Shown here: piece after piece, positions 52,947 through 64,000 of the stretch
Position numbering within the stretch: position 1 is the first letter of the stretch
Layout: every line of letters begins with the position of its first letter
Assembly: GCA_025786725.1 (NCBI GenBank)
Contig: JAHLTZ010000007.1
Location: forward strand, 682,001-746,000
DNA length: 64,000 nt
Reading direction: 5' to 3'
Source of the DNA: Syncephalis fuscata
Lineage: Eukaryota > Zoopagomycota > Zoopagomycetes > Zoopagales > Piptocephalidaceae
Translations under genes and position numbers: made by a program
Notes under the pieces: model-generated
What the model was told of the DNA's origin: nothing
What the model saw: the letters and a program-made list of their open reading frames with translations, nothing else
Database searches by the model: none

Positions 52947-53173
52947 CTAATTGAGTAGACGGACGGTTGTATTGCGGCGAGCAACTTGTCTTCTTGGATG
53001 GAAGAAAGCAAGTGTATGAACCATCGCCAGCGATGCAAATCGTGGTGGGCGAAGCAGAGAGCTAGAAACACGACATGTATTCTTTAGCTTCTGCTCGTGT
53101 TCTTGTTGGTGCTGGTGCTGCTGTTCAGCAACCAGCACCTCTTCAGTTTCCTGTGTGAAATCCAGTTTGACTA
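52947..53173 (-). CDS. candidate exon, Gln/His/Glu-rich, unknown
   Basis: After a good acceptor (TTTTTTGCAG at about 53174) the minus strand reads LVKLDFTQETEEVLVAEQQ, then a Gln/His run and a basic end RQVARRNTTVRLLN with a TAG stop. An upstream stretch (about 53326-53285) reads NKRIFEHAHSPKR before a GTATCT donor and would join in phase. No start was found and no family is recognised. Confidence 0.35.
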
Positions 53174-53960
53174 ACTGCAAAAAACTGACAGTGAAAAATA
53201 TAATAGTGTGTCAGATAGCAAAAGCAAAAGACAATAATAGCGGTGGTGCGTTTAAAAAACCGAAAGAATAAAACGGCAAGATACCTCTTGGGTGAGTGAG
53301 CGTGTTCAAAAATCCGCTTGTTCTACAGCGAAGTCAGTAGTGTGTCTGACGAGAAAAAGGACAACTGTTAGATAAAGTGTTTTCGGCTTTGTGGGTCGAA
53401 GACGCGGGTTTTTGTATGCGGCCGGCTATCCACGTACAGATATACAAGGTAGGAGTGTGGAAGGCCTCGTGCACGCGTGCTCCCCTTGAGGAATGCCGTG
53501 CAATTGTGAGACAATAAAAAAATCAAATGAGGCAATCTGACAAAATGTGGCTGTGCACACGTATGTACACGCTAGCAGCGGTTGGTAGCGAAACGAATAA
53601 AGTGAAGGTACAGTGGGTTATGAGCCAGAGTGACTAAAGGTACAAAGAGGTGACGCGGATCGAGAGAATATGATGCAGGGCGGCCGTGTATTTGTAGTCG
53701 TGTATCATATGCTACTTTATTTGAGGGAAAAGTCGGAACTAAAGTTAGCGGGGCGGAGTGCTGATGACCGGCATCAATGCTTCACTATCAGATATCATCA
53801 TCATCATCATTATGATGTTAGCGATAACAAATGGGGATGGGTAAGATGCCTGAATTAAGGATGTATAAAGAGAGAGGCATGGTTTGCAGAAAGCGGGTAT
53901 CATGATCGACTCGTGGTTGCGTTGCATGGACAATGCTCACTAAAATGTGACCAAGATAAT
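53174..53960. other. spacer with mixed composition
   Basis: GC-richer patches around 53390-53500 and a CAT-rich run near 53793-53815. No supported gene apart from the possible small exon mentioned in the previous entry. Confidence 0.45.
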
Positions 53961-54392
53961 CTAACGCTGCTTCTCGTCGTACAGCCCAACCCAATGCATC
54001 TTAACGGCCGATAACGGAGTTCGTTTCTCCATCTCTAACTTTGGTAATGGGTGTGTCAGAATGACGATAGGTGATGGTTTTAGAACAATTGCTTTAATCG
54101 TCAGAATTACCACAAGACGAGGTAGTACTATCTTTCTGTGTTTCAACGCTTTCATATCACCATTATTATTCATTTGGCCCACCTTGGAATGGGTCAGAGA
54201 GAGTTGGTGACAAGCAGTGTGAGGGGAAAAGGAGATAGCCGACGCAGCTCGGATTCTTGCCACCGATGATGCAAAACCGGCATTGTTAGTGCACACATGA
54301 AATGCACACATGTCGATTTTGTTTTTTAACCATTTTAATAGGTCTACATTGGCGCACCCACGCGCAGGCGTCGATTCGGCAAAAGTGGCCAT
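53961..54392 (-). CDS. hypothetical protein, 143 residues, uncertain
   Basis: Open frame starting MATFAESTPARGCANVDLLK at 54392 and ending SAVKMHWVGLYDEKQR. Composition is moderately coding-like, with a basic middle, no transmembrane segment and no recognised domain. It is GC-richer than its flanks. It could be a single-exon gene or an exon of a longer gene running toward 52947. Confidence 0.35.
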   Translation of the reverse strand: MATFAESTPARGCANVDLLKWLKNKIDMCAFHVCTNNAGFASSVARIRAASAISFSPHTACHQLSLTHSKVGQMNNNGDMKALKHRKIVLPRLVVILTIKAIVLKPSPIVILTHPLPKLEMEKRTPLSAVKMHWVGLYDEKQR

Positions 54393-55393
54393 TGGCTATT
54401 CGTTAGTAATTCATGCGTTGCCGACGCGTCTTGCCAGCACGGCTTGGCAATTGTAACGCAAACAAAGGCTGATACATCAACGGTAAAAACTCTACCTCGA
54501 ATCTGTGATAGTGTCTAATTATAAATTTTATTTTTGGCAATGACTGATTGTTGCAAAAACAGGCAATTGCCTGAAAAGTGCTCCTGATTAGTATCCTGCC
54601 ACTATAATAAATTTACACGTGGCCGCAGCCGTGTCACACTAATGTGTCTGCACGTGTCTGCAAATGTCTAGCGTAGCGTGCAGTATGATGAATGATGCTG
54701 GCGCGCAGCCATATATTGAGTGCACACATGCACATATCGAGCGTGTACTAGCACAATATGGTCCAGCAATGGCGAGGATGGAAAGCGCTGCTGCCAATGT
54801 TTCAATCTGATGACGCAAGCAGCATTGTTAGCGTCTCAGCAACAATACTTTTACTCACAGAATGGCGGGTAGCTGGAAGCAGTGTCTTTGTTGATACCAA
54901 TGGCTGTTTTCAAAATAGCTTGGGGGTACAGCTGACTATACAGGTACATACACTGTTTGGATGTGTAATTTACAAAAGGTTTCAAAGCTGCAGTAATAAC
55001 TAGTATTTGTCGCAAAATCTGCCAATTGAAGATATCAACTTACTACAATGCACAGTATAGCTCCTTATTCGTATGGCGAAGGTTCCCTTTTTAAATAAAC
55101 ACCTCCGCTTTAGCTATATATTGTCTTTATATAATTCATAAATGCATAAACCATTTTACAGTCTATAGCGTTTTTAGAACCGATTTTATTACTCTTAGCT
55201 TACATCCGCCCATCTATTACTATTCCCAATAGCATTTTTTTGAACACTAAACGCTTGGCATACATACACACATATACACGCAGGTGCCTGCAGGCAGACA
55301 CAAGATAATTTTGATACATTTGTAGAACTAAAAAACAATATCAGCTGACTAAACTGCCGTGTGACCTAACCGTGCTTATTACTGCTGGGAATC
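54393..55393. other. upstream region of the seven-TM gene, no gene recognised
   Basis: An open frame at 54758-55003 (+, MVQQWRGWKALLPM...) has no family match and is probably chance. CACACATG and CGTGTCTGC words recur near 54630-54740. Confidence 0.45.
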
Positions 55394-56941
55394 ATGGTAT
55401 CTAGCAATGCAGAAATAAACACCTGGCCTGAAGCTGGTCTTGGCATCATCAATAGCTTACTTTTGGGACTTGCATTTATCAATTACATTGTTTATCGCAA
55501 GCGAGCTGGCCTGTTGTTTATACTTTTGTGTACCAGTACGTTTTATCTTGCATATTTTCAAAACATCGTTGCTAATTCTACCTCTCCAGTCAATGTTTTA
55601 GCTACATGCCTGCGTGTTTTACCAAGTAAAAAAGACAATTTTACACAGCTGGCCATTGCCGATTTTGTTTTTGATCTTGTTGAGCCATTGTTTTTGATAC
55701 TCATTGGATGGCTGCTTTCGTCTTGGTAAGTTAATCAGTAGTTTTGTGGATGACAAAAAATATTCACATTCCAATGGCGGTAATTTGCCATAACAACAAC
55801 ACTAGGTGCAATGCCACTGCCACACTTATTCCCAAAGGATTGCCTACCAAAATACACAGACTGTTTGTAATTTTATGGGTCACATTGTCTATCGGTACTA
55901 TTCTTTGTTTAGTGGGTCATGCGCAGTTTTATCTTTTATGGGATAATGTATCGACAGAAAAAAACGGACATAGCCACGCGTCAATTTCTTCCAACGGCCA
56001 GATGATTGCAACGCTTTTAATTCTGGCCTAATAATAGTATTAGTATGGGTAGTCGTATTAATTGGTATAATTGGGGTTTTGTATTGGTACTGTAATCATG
56101 CTAAGAATCTCTGCGATCCAGCAAACCTTGTTAAGAAACAATGGGTAAGACACACCAGTAGATGATATTTGCTTGATACTTACACCGGCGTTGCATAGCA
56201 ATTATGTATACTTTTAATGTCCACAGTGTGCTGCTTCGTTACCTTATGGTTCCGTATAGTTGTAGTAGCATCAGTTCTATCGCATCTACAAGACAAGCAT
56301 AAGCATATTGATGTCATGCCACTCATTGCCTCTATGATCACACTGACCGAAGGACAGCACACCTATCTATTTTGGATCAGCTACAGTGCTCGTGTCAGTT
56401 TAGCGGCGGGTCTGGCAGTGCCGTTAATAGCATTTTCTATGTTGCTCGTATCGACAATCCGATTGCGTCGCAGTTTTTCTGTAACAATAGCAACAACACA
56501 AGGACAACTTCAAACAACTCTAATGCAAGAAATCAAATTGCTGTTAATAGAAAGAAATTCAAAATGAACTTTATGCAAAATGAAGTATCTACATCTGATA
56601 TTAGTGATACTAGATATTTAGCCAAAGAAAATCGGACCGAGCCACTTAATACGATGTTGGACATAATCGTCGAACGCAATAAAGACGGAGAGACGAAGAG
56701 CAAAGAAGCTGACGTAAAAGACAATCAGTCAGAAACGAATGCTGAATTATCGGCTGTTATTATAGTGCAGCCAAACGATACAGGTCGTCGTACTAGCAAT
56801 GAAGACGTAGTATCCGATGATGACGACGACGACGATTGCTACAAGCTATCATCTAGTTTCTCGCAAGGTTTAATGGAAGGTCGGAGTCGAAAAACAATGA
56901 TGCAATTAGTCAAGCACTCTAATGCAAATAACTCATTTTAA
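55394..56941 (+). CDS. seven-transmembrane protein with long acidic cytoplasmic tail, unknown family
   Basis: Three exons can be read, with introns after LLSSW (about 55727) and after LVKKQW (about 56145). Hydrophobic segments in order: GIINSLLLGLAFINYIVY; AGLLFILLCTSTFYLAYF; FVFDLVEPLFLILIGWLL; LFVILWVTLSIGTILCLVG; MIATLLIL plus IIVLVWVVVLIGIIGVLYW; FVTLWFRIVVVASVLSHL; SLAAGLAVPLIAFSMLLV. An outside loop before TM3 has an NST sequon. The tail of about 150 residues is hydrophilic with an Asp run (VVSDDDDDDDCYK). Two one-base slips are needed, near 56028 (GGCC read as GGGCC) and between about 56480 and 56560. The topology is receptor-like, but no GPCR class, Pth11 or rhodopsin signature was recognised. 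Confidence 0.65.
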
Positions 56942-58084
56942 AATGTTGTTATTAACAACAAATACTAATTATACTAAGTGCTTTTTACTAAAACTATTGC
57001 TAATGTTTTAATATATCCACATAATATATATGATTAGCGATTTACGTTGTTAAAATACAGCACCACAAAACCTTTTTTAACCATTTATATACCATTTTAA
57101 GCACATTTGCAAATACATGAAAAAACTCGGGTTTTCATTTCATTTAATGCTAATTCTTTAAGCAAACTATTATTTCGCTAACAAAATAAAAATACATTTA
57201 ATTTCATTTAATTTTGCTGTTTTATTTTGTATTTATAATAGATTCCAATAATATTACAAAAATATAGCAACAAACGTAATTGTATACAAATATGTAAAAA
57301 TATAAAATACATAGTTTTGCATGTTTTTTATTGATAGTAGAAACTAATCAGTTATATAATAGCTTTTTGTGCAAGTGAAGAATAAGGGGCATTGAATGTG
57401 GTAAAATGTGTATAGTACAGCATTTAGCGCGGGAATTAAATAATTTAGAATTGTCAAGGATGGTAATAACGCAAAAGCAACATTGACGTGTGGTTGTAAG
57501 AGTAGTTTTATACAACAAATGTGCTAGACATACTACAATGCATTTGTTTTATTCAAGTAATTTAATCTATTTTTTCTATAAATATTTGAAATTTAATTTA
57601 ACTATTGAGTGTTCAGTTTGTATATTCGATGTTCAAATGACTAATGCTTGTTATAATACCAATAATGATATGCCAAAATCAGGCATTTAGCTATTATTTA
57701 ACAACTGCTTTTCTCTTTAGGGTATGATACTTTTGATATTAATCCAACACAGCTTAAAACAAACAGAGCATTACAGAACATTTTTAAAATTATTGCACAG
57801 TAAATTAAATTTAAAATGAAGCATTGTTTACAACTACCAATTCATCAAAAAGCTATACATAATTGGCAGCAGTTATAGAAACAAGGTGCATCAAAAACAA
57901 AAAGACGCAAAAACACGTTGCTAATCAACTATGCTAAGCGTTACAAAGCCAACTTGGCGTAAAAAGTGGTCAAATGGTGAAGCAAAAGAATACGCGCAAA
58001 AAGGATCTATTGATCTGATGTACGTGTATCTTATGCCACCTATGTCTATAATAGTATGGTTGCTGAAAGCAAATATAACTTTCG
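56942..58084. other. intergenic between convergent genes, nothing recognised
   Basis: Strongly AT-rich; open frames at 57490 and 57931 look like chance and have no family signature. Confidence 0.5.
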
Positions 58085-58591
58085 TTAACGACTCATGTTT
58101 TCACGCATGTCAGATACACCTAGGAAAATGGTGGTGACCTCGTTGAGCGAGCCCTTACGACGGCCATTCCAGCCGCGGCAGGTGTTGACGCCAATATCGG
58201 CCGATGGCATAAAATGCAATGGAGCCACATCGGGGAGCTGGTTGTGGCAGCTAGTTGGCCACACCGGCTTACGATGTACAGGCATGCTGCGCTGGGCCAG
58301 CGAACGGATGGCCTCAAGCTCTGCGCGGCTTGCATCTTGTTGAGGCTGCTGGTTCTCGTCAGCTTCATCGATCTTCCACTCCTGGCCAAGTAGCTGGCCA
58401 ATGGTTTTTTGCATTGCGCTACGCGCATGAATAAACCGGCCGGGGTGTTGGCGGAAACGAGCGGATCGGTCGGTATCGGCTGCTAGGCAACGTGCCGTGG
58501 GAGTTGGCGGGCGATACGGATGGAATGGACTGCGATTGTGCATGCTGCCAACACTGCCGTAGGTGGGCGTGGGTGCGACGACGGTCTGCAT
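58085..58591 (-). CDS. hypothetical disordered protein, 168 residues
   Basis: Starts MQTVVAPTPTYGSVGSMHNR at 58591 and ends DMRENMSR. It is Pro/His/Arg-rich at the N-terminus (SPFHPYRPPTPTARC), with a short helix-prone region in the middle (AMQKTIGQLLGQEWKIDEAD, RAELEAIRSLAQRSM) and a C-terminal Trp/Gly-rich part. GC is much higher than in the AT-rich flanks, which supports real coding. No family recognised; it lacks membrane segments and a signal peptide. A further upstream exon cannot be excluded. Confidence 0.6.
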   Translation of the reverse strand: MQTVVAPTPTYGSVGSMHNRSPFHPYRPPTPTARCLAADTDRSARFRQHPGRFIHARSAMQKTIGQLLGQEWKIDEADENQQPQQDASRAELEAIRSLAQRSMPVHRKPVWPTSCHNQLPDVAPLHFMPSADIGVNTCRGWNGRRKGSLNEVTTIFLGVSDMRENMSR

Positions 58592-60038
58592 GACTAGGAT
58601 AGAATAAACAGATGCGATTAAAGCAAAAAGTCGTAAGAAACAGAAAATAGCAACGTTGATGCGTAGTTTGCAAAACGTTGGATCGTAAAAGCAAATATCT
58701 ATTGGTGCCGAAGCTTCTATGGGATAATTTGATATATGGGTTGTCTACTTGTTCGGTTGGGTTGGTAGGTTGTTGTTATTGTTGACAAAACAAGATGGTC
58801 CTTAGGCGGAAGCTGCACAAGTTGTCGTATAAGCGTAGAATTGATGAGTTGGTATGATACTGACGGAGAAGCCGAAAGTAAAATACAGGTCCTTATATAT
58901 TTCTAGTGGGCTACCCGCATGTTTGTAAAGCTGCAAAGAACAGACGCGTCCTCCGTTATTCTCTACAACATAGCAGGCACTTACTGTTGCCCATCTATCG
59001 CCACCGGGAAATCCACCAATACCGCGTCATTATCTCGCTACTGCACAAGTGACTGGTGCAAAAAAGGCTGCACTAGAAACCGCTCAGCACCAAGGATGCC
59101 GACTGTGGCCGCGATGTAGCTGTGCAGGCATTTGCATCGAAACATCTGCGACTGTGCTAGTTATGTTGCCGCTGGCAAATATCAGTTATGCCATTGGTGA
59201 TATGCATAGCCATGCTGCAGATAACTGTCAGGCACTCGAGTGATATCTGCGAGTGTACTATTTCATTGACCAATCGTGTCAACGGAACACGGTCACTGCG
59301 TGTGGACAATCAATACCAATAGCACCTATCCATTCATAGCATTTGCGTATTTCAAATAAATCCTTGTTGTTGTTTTGAGAGTAGGGCCGACCATAAACGG
59401 TCATCTACATTTGATAACAACATATTGCACGAGATGGCGTGCACCAGGGCAAATGTTCTATTTTATTTATATTTACTGCACGTATAGTTGCATGCATGGA
59501 ATTCGGACATTCTTGTATTTACGACTGTTTGTTCAATTATCAATAGCATGGTAGGTCTGCTAGTAATACTGCATATGGGGAATTTACTGAGGCCGCTTTG
59601 CATATTCATATTATTAATCGGCCACGTCAAGTGAGAGGGAGTAACCACGGTAGTGTGATAGTACGCTCATATCCACATGAGTTGCTATTATTGCAATAAC
59701 TACTCTACAATATCAAGACTAGCTAATTGTAATCAATGCTTAAAATAAATACGTCTATAGCAGTAATAGTAATATAATATCGGATAATTTATTGTATAAT
59801 CTGTTAATCTAACATTGGCAATAATCATAATCCAGCTCTAATTTCTGTGATCATTTATTAGTAGAGCAATTTATTAATTATTCATTAAATTAGTTGGCCA
59901 TAATGACGCTAGAAATAAATCCCATGGTTTATAGTTTTCAAGTGACGTTCGTTCGCAACGTACAAATATTGTTTATTTGTAATTGCCAACTTTATTAATA
60001 CGCCATCTCTTGCTAGTTGATCAATAGCCAAACACAAA
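58592..60038. other. intergenic between divergent genes; one weak coding-like patch
   Basis: It must hold the promoters of the 58085 and 60039 genes. A plus-strand stretch at about 58980-59243 (TVAHLSPPGNPPIPRHYL, then GAKKAALETAQHQG) looks coding-like and GC-rich but has no start, splice or family support. The rest is AT-rich. Confidence 0.45.
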
Positions 60039-61616
60039 ATGTATCGTATCCAACAGGAGAGTATCCTAGCGCTGGAACAGCCATTGCTTAAGGTAAGTAG
60101 AGCTGTGCCTAAAGTGAGTACGTTGAATTGACGACTCGACCTCTAGGTGCCGTACGAACAATTGCGACGACATGAACGCACACGGCAAAAGTACTGCGAA
60201 AAAGAATTCGGCAATCATCAGAATACTATGAAGAAGTTATGCCGAGACGTGCAACAATCGCCGTCGGCCGACACTGCGGCCATGACAAAAGTGCTAGATG
60301 GTATGGCAAAACGACTTGGTCAGCTTAAACGAAAGGTAGACGATAATCGATAGTGTTCCTTTACACTACAGTTAGACTAATGATAGATTAAATCATCTTT
60401 ATTTGTTGCCGGTACTAGTTGCTGGATATTGATAATGAGCAACAGCAAGTAGTTGGACGTATCGACGTGCGATTCAACCATCTTAGCGATCTTTGTCATG
60501 CCGAAACATTTGAATCGACTGAATGGAGACGATGGGCAGATACGAAGGTTAATCGCGTACTTGCCGACTATTTACTACGCGAAAACTGGCATAAAACAGC
60601 CGACCAGTTAGTACATACTTATAAAATTGAAGTAAGTAGAAAATAGTAATATGAAATAATATAAACTTGATTATTATTATTATTAGAAAATGGTCGATTC
60701 GGGTCTATTTGATCAAGCACAGCTTATTGCTTCTTCATTGCTTGAACAACGATCTGTTGAAGCACTTAAATGGTGTACAGATAACAAAAATGGACTACGT
60801 AAAATTAAAGTAAGCGACACATTGCCACCATTGATATAATCAATATCAAAACAATTAATTAGTAAATAATACATTGATTAGAACACACTTGAATTCCAGT
60901 TACGCATTCAAGATTTTGTTGAATTGACACGTCAGCGACAAAATCTTGAAGCAATTCAATATGCACGTACACATTTTACATCACTACTTGCCGAAACACT
61001 CGCCGAAGGTGATACGGATCGACACGAGGAATTGATGCGACAAGTATGCCAAACGATGACGCTGCTAGCATTTGATTGTGATGACACGACAGCACCCTAT
61101 CATTCGCTCTACTCGCTCGAGCGATGGCACCTGCTTAAAGAGGCATTTCTTTCGGCGCATGTTAAACTACATTCATTACCGCTACGCTCTCTGTTATCGG
61201 TTTCGCTGCAAGCGGGTCTATCCACGCTTAAAACGATTCAATGTAGCACGATCATCGATGCACGATTAAAAAACGGCGAGCGTGATACTAATGCCATGTC
61301 TATTACTTCTTCCGACACGGCCGATACCAAAACAAATTACGGTGTACGTGCAGCTGCTTGTCCAGCCTGTGCCATCCCACTCGACACTATTACGGCTCAT
61401 TTACCTCGAGCTCATCATGAACACTCGTTGCTTATATGTCGTATTAGTGGTCGACTACTAGGCGGATCTGAATCGGCGTGTTGTGGTCCCAATGGTGAAG
61501 TTTATTCACGTAAAGCATTAGAGGAATTGGCCGCGCAAAATAACGGTATTATTCGGTGTCCCATTACAGGTGATCAATTTCAAATGAAAGATGTCCAGCG
61601 TGTTTTTATCATGTAA
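60039..61616 (+). CDS. FYV10: GID/CTLH E3 ligase subunit, Gid9/Fyv10/MAEA-like, 5 exons
   Basis: Exons 60039-60092, 60147-60335, 60419-60631, 60687-60809, 60882-61616, all in phase, 437 residues. The N-terminal part is helical (LLKVPYEQLRRHERTRQKY, as in MAEA). A LisH motif follows (NRVLADYLLRENWHKTADQL), then a CTLH/CRA region (QLRIQDFVELTRQRQNLEAI, QYARTHFTSLL, HLLKEAFLSAHVKLHSLP, LLSVSLQAGLSTLKT). The C-terminal degenerate RING begins with CPACAIPL, continues ICRISGRLL...GEVYSRKALEELA and ends IIRCPITGDQFQMKDVQRVF. Gid9 pairs with the RING subunit Gid2 in the GID/CTLH ubiquitin ligase, which degrades gluconeogenic enzymes in yeast. No frameshifts. The stop is 99 bases from the convergent AAA gene. 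Confidence 0.92.
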
Positions 61617-61715
61617 ATAGATGTAAAAGCATAGTCTTTTATTTAATTCATCACGTTATCACAATTATAAATAAATCATAGTAGACATTAATACATAGTT
61701 TATTATTCATTTTAC

Positions 61716-64000
61716 TTATAAATTGATGGCTGGTGCTGAAATTGCTTGATGTTCACCATCATGATTTGCTCCAAAGCCAAATCCTTTAAATGCTCGACGA
61801 CGTGCTAAATTGCCACCATCACCGTAAAGTCGATCCCATCGTCGTAATTCCGTAAGTGTCTGCATTTCCTCCGACGAACTAGGCGCAATTTCACGTAATG
61901 CAAGATCAAAATGTTTTTGTAAAATAATTCTACCTGTTGGATTGTGTAACTGGTCTTCTTTTCTCTTATCTTCCTTATCATCATCCTTAATTTCTTCTTT
62001 TTCCTCTTCTTCTTTACTTTCGCTGTCATTATCGTGTTGTTTTTGCTTTTGCATTCGCATTTGTAATAATAAATTGAAATCAAGCAATTCATGCTCTTCA
62101 CCTGTTGCAGTGCCGGTTACTTGTTCTCGAAGTGCCGCTAATGCTGCAGTAACGCATACATTCTTTAAATCAGAGCCAGAGTACAATGGCGTCTTATGAG
62201 CCAATGCAGCAGTTGTAACACCTTCTCCAAGCTGTTCATTCACCAAATGTTTATCAAGAATCCGTTGTCGATCATGAACAGATGGCAGATCCACTATAAT
62301 AGATATTAATACAACACAAATACTTGTGCACTCACTTACCTAGTATTCTACGTGGCATGCGTCGTAGTACAGCATCATCAAGATCAAATGGCCTATTCGT
62401 TGCACATAACACAGTGATACCACGATTATCTACCCCTGAACGCAATCCATCCCATTCAGCCATGAATTGATTGACTGTTTCTCGTTTCCCTGAACTAACA
62501 CCATCTGAGCCTCGAGAATTAAATAGTGCATCCACTTCATCAATGAAAATAACACAAGGTGACATTTTACGGGCCATTGAAAAGATAGCTTGAACGTTCT
62601 TTTCACTTTCGCCGACATATTTATCGTAAATATCGGATCCTTTAATTTCCAACATGGTGGCACCACTCTCGGCGGCCACTGCTTTGGCCAGTAGTGTTTT
62701 ACCAGTACCGGGTGGTCCAAATAGCAGAATACCAGTCAATGCATGATCCGAGAGTACACCATGTGCGAAATGATTTGGATATAAAAGTGGCAGAGATATA
62801 AGTGTTTGTAATGCACGAATGGTGCTAGAAGCGGCAATAACATTTTTAAAAGATCCTTTCATGCTGCCTAATAATAAATAAAACGTATTAATAATCTAAA
62901 TAACAATGACATTATCAATAACTTACCTGGATCAACTAAACAATTAAGTAAGCGTCGTTCATATGTATTAAACTTTGCCCGTTGTAATTGCTGTGCATGT
63001 CGCTGTGAGGCTAATGTTTGCCATAGCCCTTTATCTTCAGCTTCCTCCTCATCAGTTGTAAACAGATCACTATCAAATATACTATTCTGAAGATCGGGAC
63101 AAACAATGTCACTTATCGCTTTACTAACATGTTTATCTGTCACAAGTAATTGATCCGTTTTACTACTGGTATTAGTATCTGTTAGTGATTGTCGTTGCTG
63201 TTGTTGAGCCAGCCCCACAGCTGTATTAATAACACGCGTTGTATAATCATATGGCCAAATCTCTCCCATAAGATAGTCTGTCAGATCTTCAACGTTATCC
63301 AATGCAGATAAAACACCACGTTTACGTAACATTCGTTGCATATTACGAATATTAAGTCGTTTAATTCGCTGGAAGTGTATTTTTGTCAATTGTTCTTCAT
63401 TTAGTACAGCAGCTGTCGTTGTTGCTGTTGTTGAATCTGCTATTTCTTCAACAGTTAAAGGCACTGATACTTTTGGCATTGGTACCCGTACTGGTATAAA
63501 GGCATCCCATATGCCAGGATGGCCGTTAAGTGGTGCAGATAAGTCGAAATGGGCTGGAAATGTTAACGAGTCACCACAAGAGACTACCAAAGCCACTTGA
63601 ACACCATCACGTCGAGCATATTGAATGGCTCTCAAGATAGCAAATAAAGCAATTTGACCAACATAAGTACAGCTTAAATCAATCGCCTCTGTAACATGAA
63701 TCAGCAATGGCTTGGGCGTTGGTGTATCTTGCGCTGATTTAGAGGCCAATTTCGTAAATAGTTGATGAAATGTTGCAGTCATTCTATCCTCTAAATGGAT
63801 TTACGTAAATTTAATTTTCTACTTATTTGAGTAATTAAATCATCCATTTTTGGTGTCAATGATGGAATACTAACACGTGTTGTTGTTAATGGATTATCTA
63901 GTAGCTGTTCATGATACTGTTCAGCATCTTTGAAGAAATAAGGTGAATAATAAGGTGTCGGATTAATTGCATGTCTATTATCAATAGTCGTCCTTTTACT
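61716..64000 (-). CDS. AAA ATPase, Msp1/meiotic-clade type, 5' end beyond the window
   Basis: Exons toward the C-terminus: (64000)-62937, 62867-62340, 62293-61716. The N-terminal part seen is a large non-ATPase region (ISRKLNLRKSI, TATFHQLFTKLA, LIHVTEAIDLSCTYVGQIAL, YTTRVINTAVGLAQ). After DPGSMKGSFKNVI comes the AAA module: ILLFGPPGTGKTLLAKAVAA (Walker A), a YVGESEKNVQAIFSMA segment, CVIFIDEVDALFNSRGS (Walker B), sensor LCATNRPFDLDDAVLRRMPR (two Arg fingers) and SGSDLKNVCVTAALAALREQ (sensor-2 area). This ending matches Msp1/spastin-like AAA proteins; the long N-terminal domain suggests a fungal homolog of larger size, perhaps organelle-associated. A one-base slip near 63792 (CCATTTAG read with four T) is needed to join the upstream segment to the Met at 63782. 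Acidic, Lys-rich insert near the C-terminus. Confidence 0.85.

Noticed and set aside
61942-62199. Ser-rich plus-strand open frame opposite the AAA gene
   Set aside because: Antisense of the Glu/Lys-rich insert of the AAA protein.

Overview
This is an AT-rich nuclear genomic window from a fungus. The evidence is a spliced velvet-domain gene (a fungus-specific transcription factor family), many short introns (about 41-90 nt, donors mostly GTAAGT, one probable GC-AG), and fungal-type versions of Doa10/SSM4, GPI12, Ubp12, Gid9/Fyv10 and ORC4. Placement in an early-diverging (zygomycete-grade) lineage is inference only, from the AT-rich spacers, compact introns and diverged proteins. No bacterial operons, CRISPR arrays, viral genes or complete transposons were seen.

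Layout. 0-6 kb: the 3' end of a degenerate protein-kinase gene, then two divergently oriented paralogous TPR genes. 5.9-11.5 kb (-): a 14-exon Doa10/MARCH6-type membrane E3 ligase. 13.7-15.7 kb (-): an oligopeptide transporter (OPT) gene that looks broken. 16.8-18.8 kb (-): velvet regulator. 18.8-23.5 kb: gene-poor, with candidate exons only. 23.5-25.5 kb (-): glutathione synthetase. 26.7-28.6 kb (+): PPR protein. 29.7-34.5 kb (+): nine-exon DUSP/USP deubiquitinase. 35.4 kb: tRNA-Val(AAC). 35.8-37.7 kb: convergent GPI12-like deacetylase and PPIL1-type cyclophilin. 39.4 kb (+): small protein with a possible mitochondrial presequence. 41.9-43.1 kb (-): PLP aminotransferase. 45.7 kb (+): an acidic protein with an internal repeat, followed by a strong RNA hairpin. 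47.5-50.8 kb: convergent ORC4 and a short-chain dehydrogenase. 50.8-55.4 kb: gene-poor. 55.4-56.9 kb (+): seven-TM protein. 58.1 kb (-): disordered hypothetical. 60.0-61.6 kb (+): Gid9/MAEA. 61.7 kb to the right edge (-): AAA ATPase, 5' end outside the window.

The genes are mostly unrelated housekeeping functions: ubiquitin/ER quality control, GPI anchor synthesis, glutathione, DNA replication origin recognition, the spliceosomal cyclophilin family and mitochondrial RNA. They do not form a cluster with a common job.

The most notable window-wide signal is about twenty apparent single-base frameshifts in eight otherwise conserved genes. Nearly all go in the same direction (one base missing), often in short homopolymers. 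I read these mainly as assembly undercalls. Three observations stand apart: the OPT gene also has in-frame stop codons at conserved Trp/Tyr positions; the two TPR paralogs are shifted at the same alignment position; and an unannotated repeat occurs in three places. I did not find a convincing new multi-gene system.
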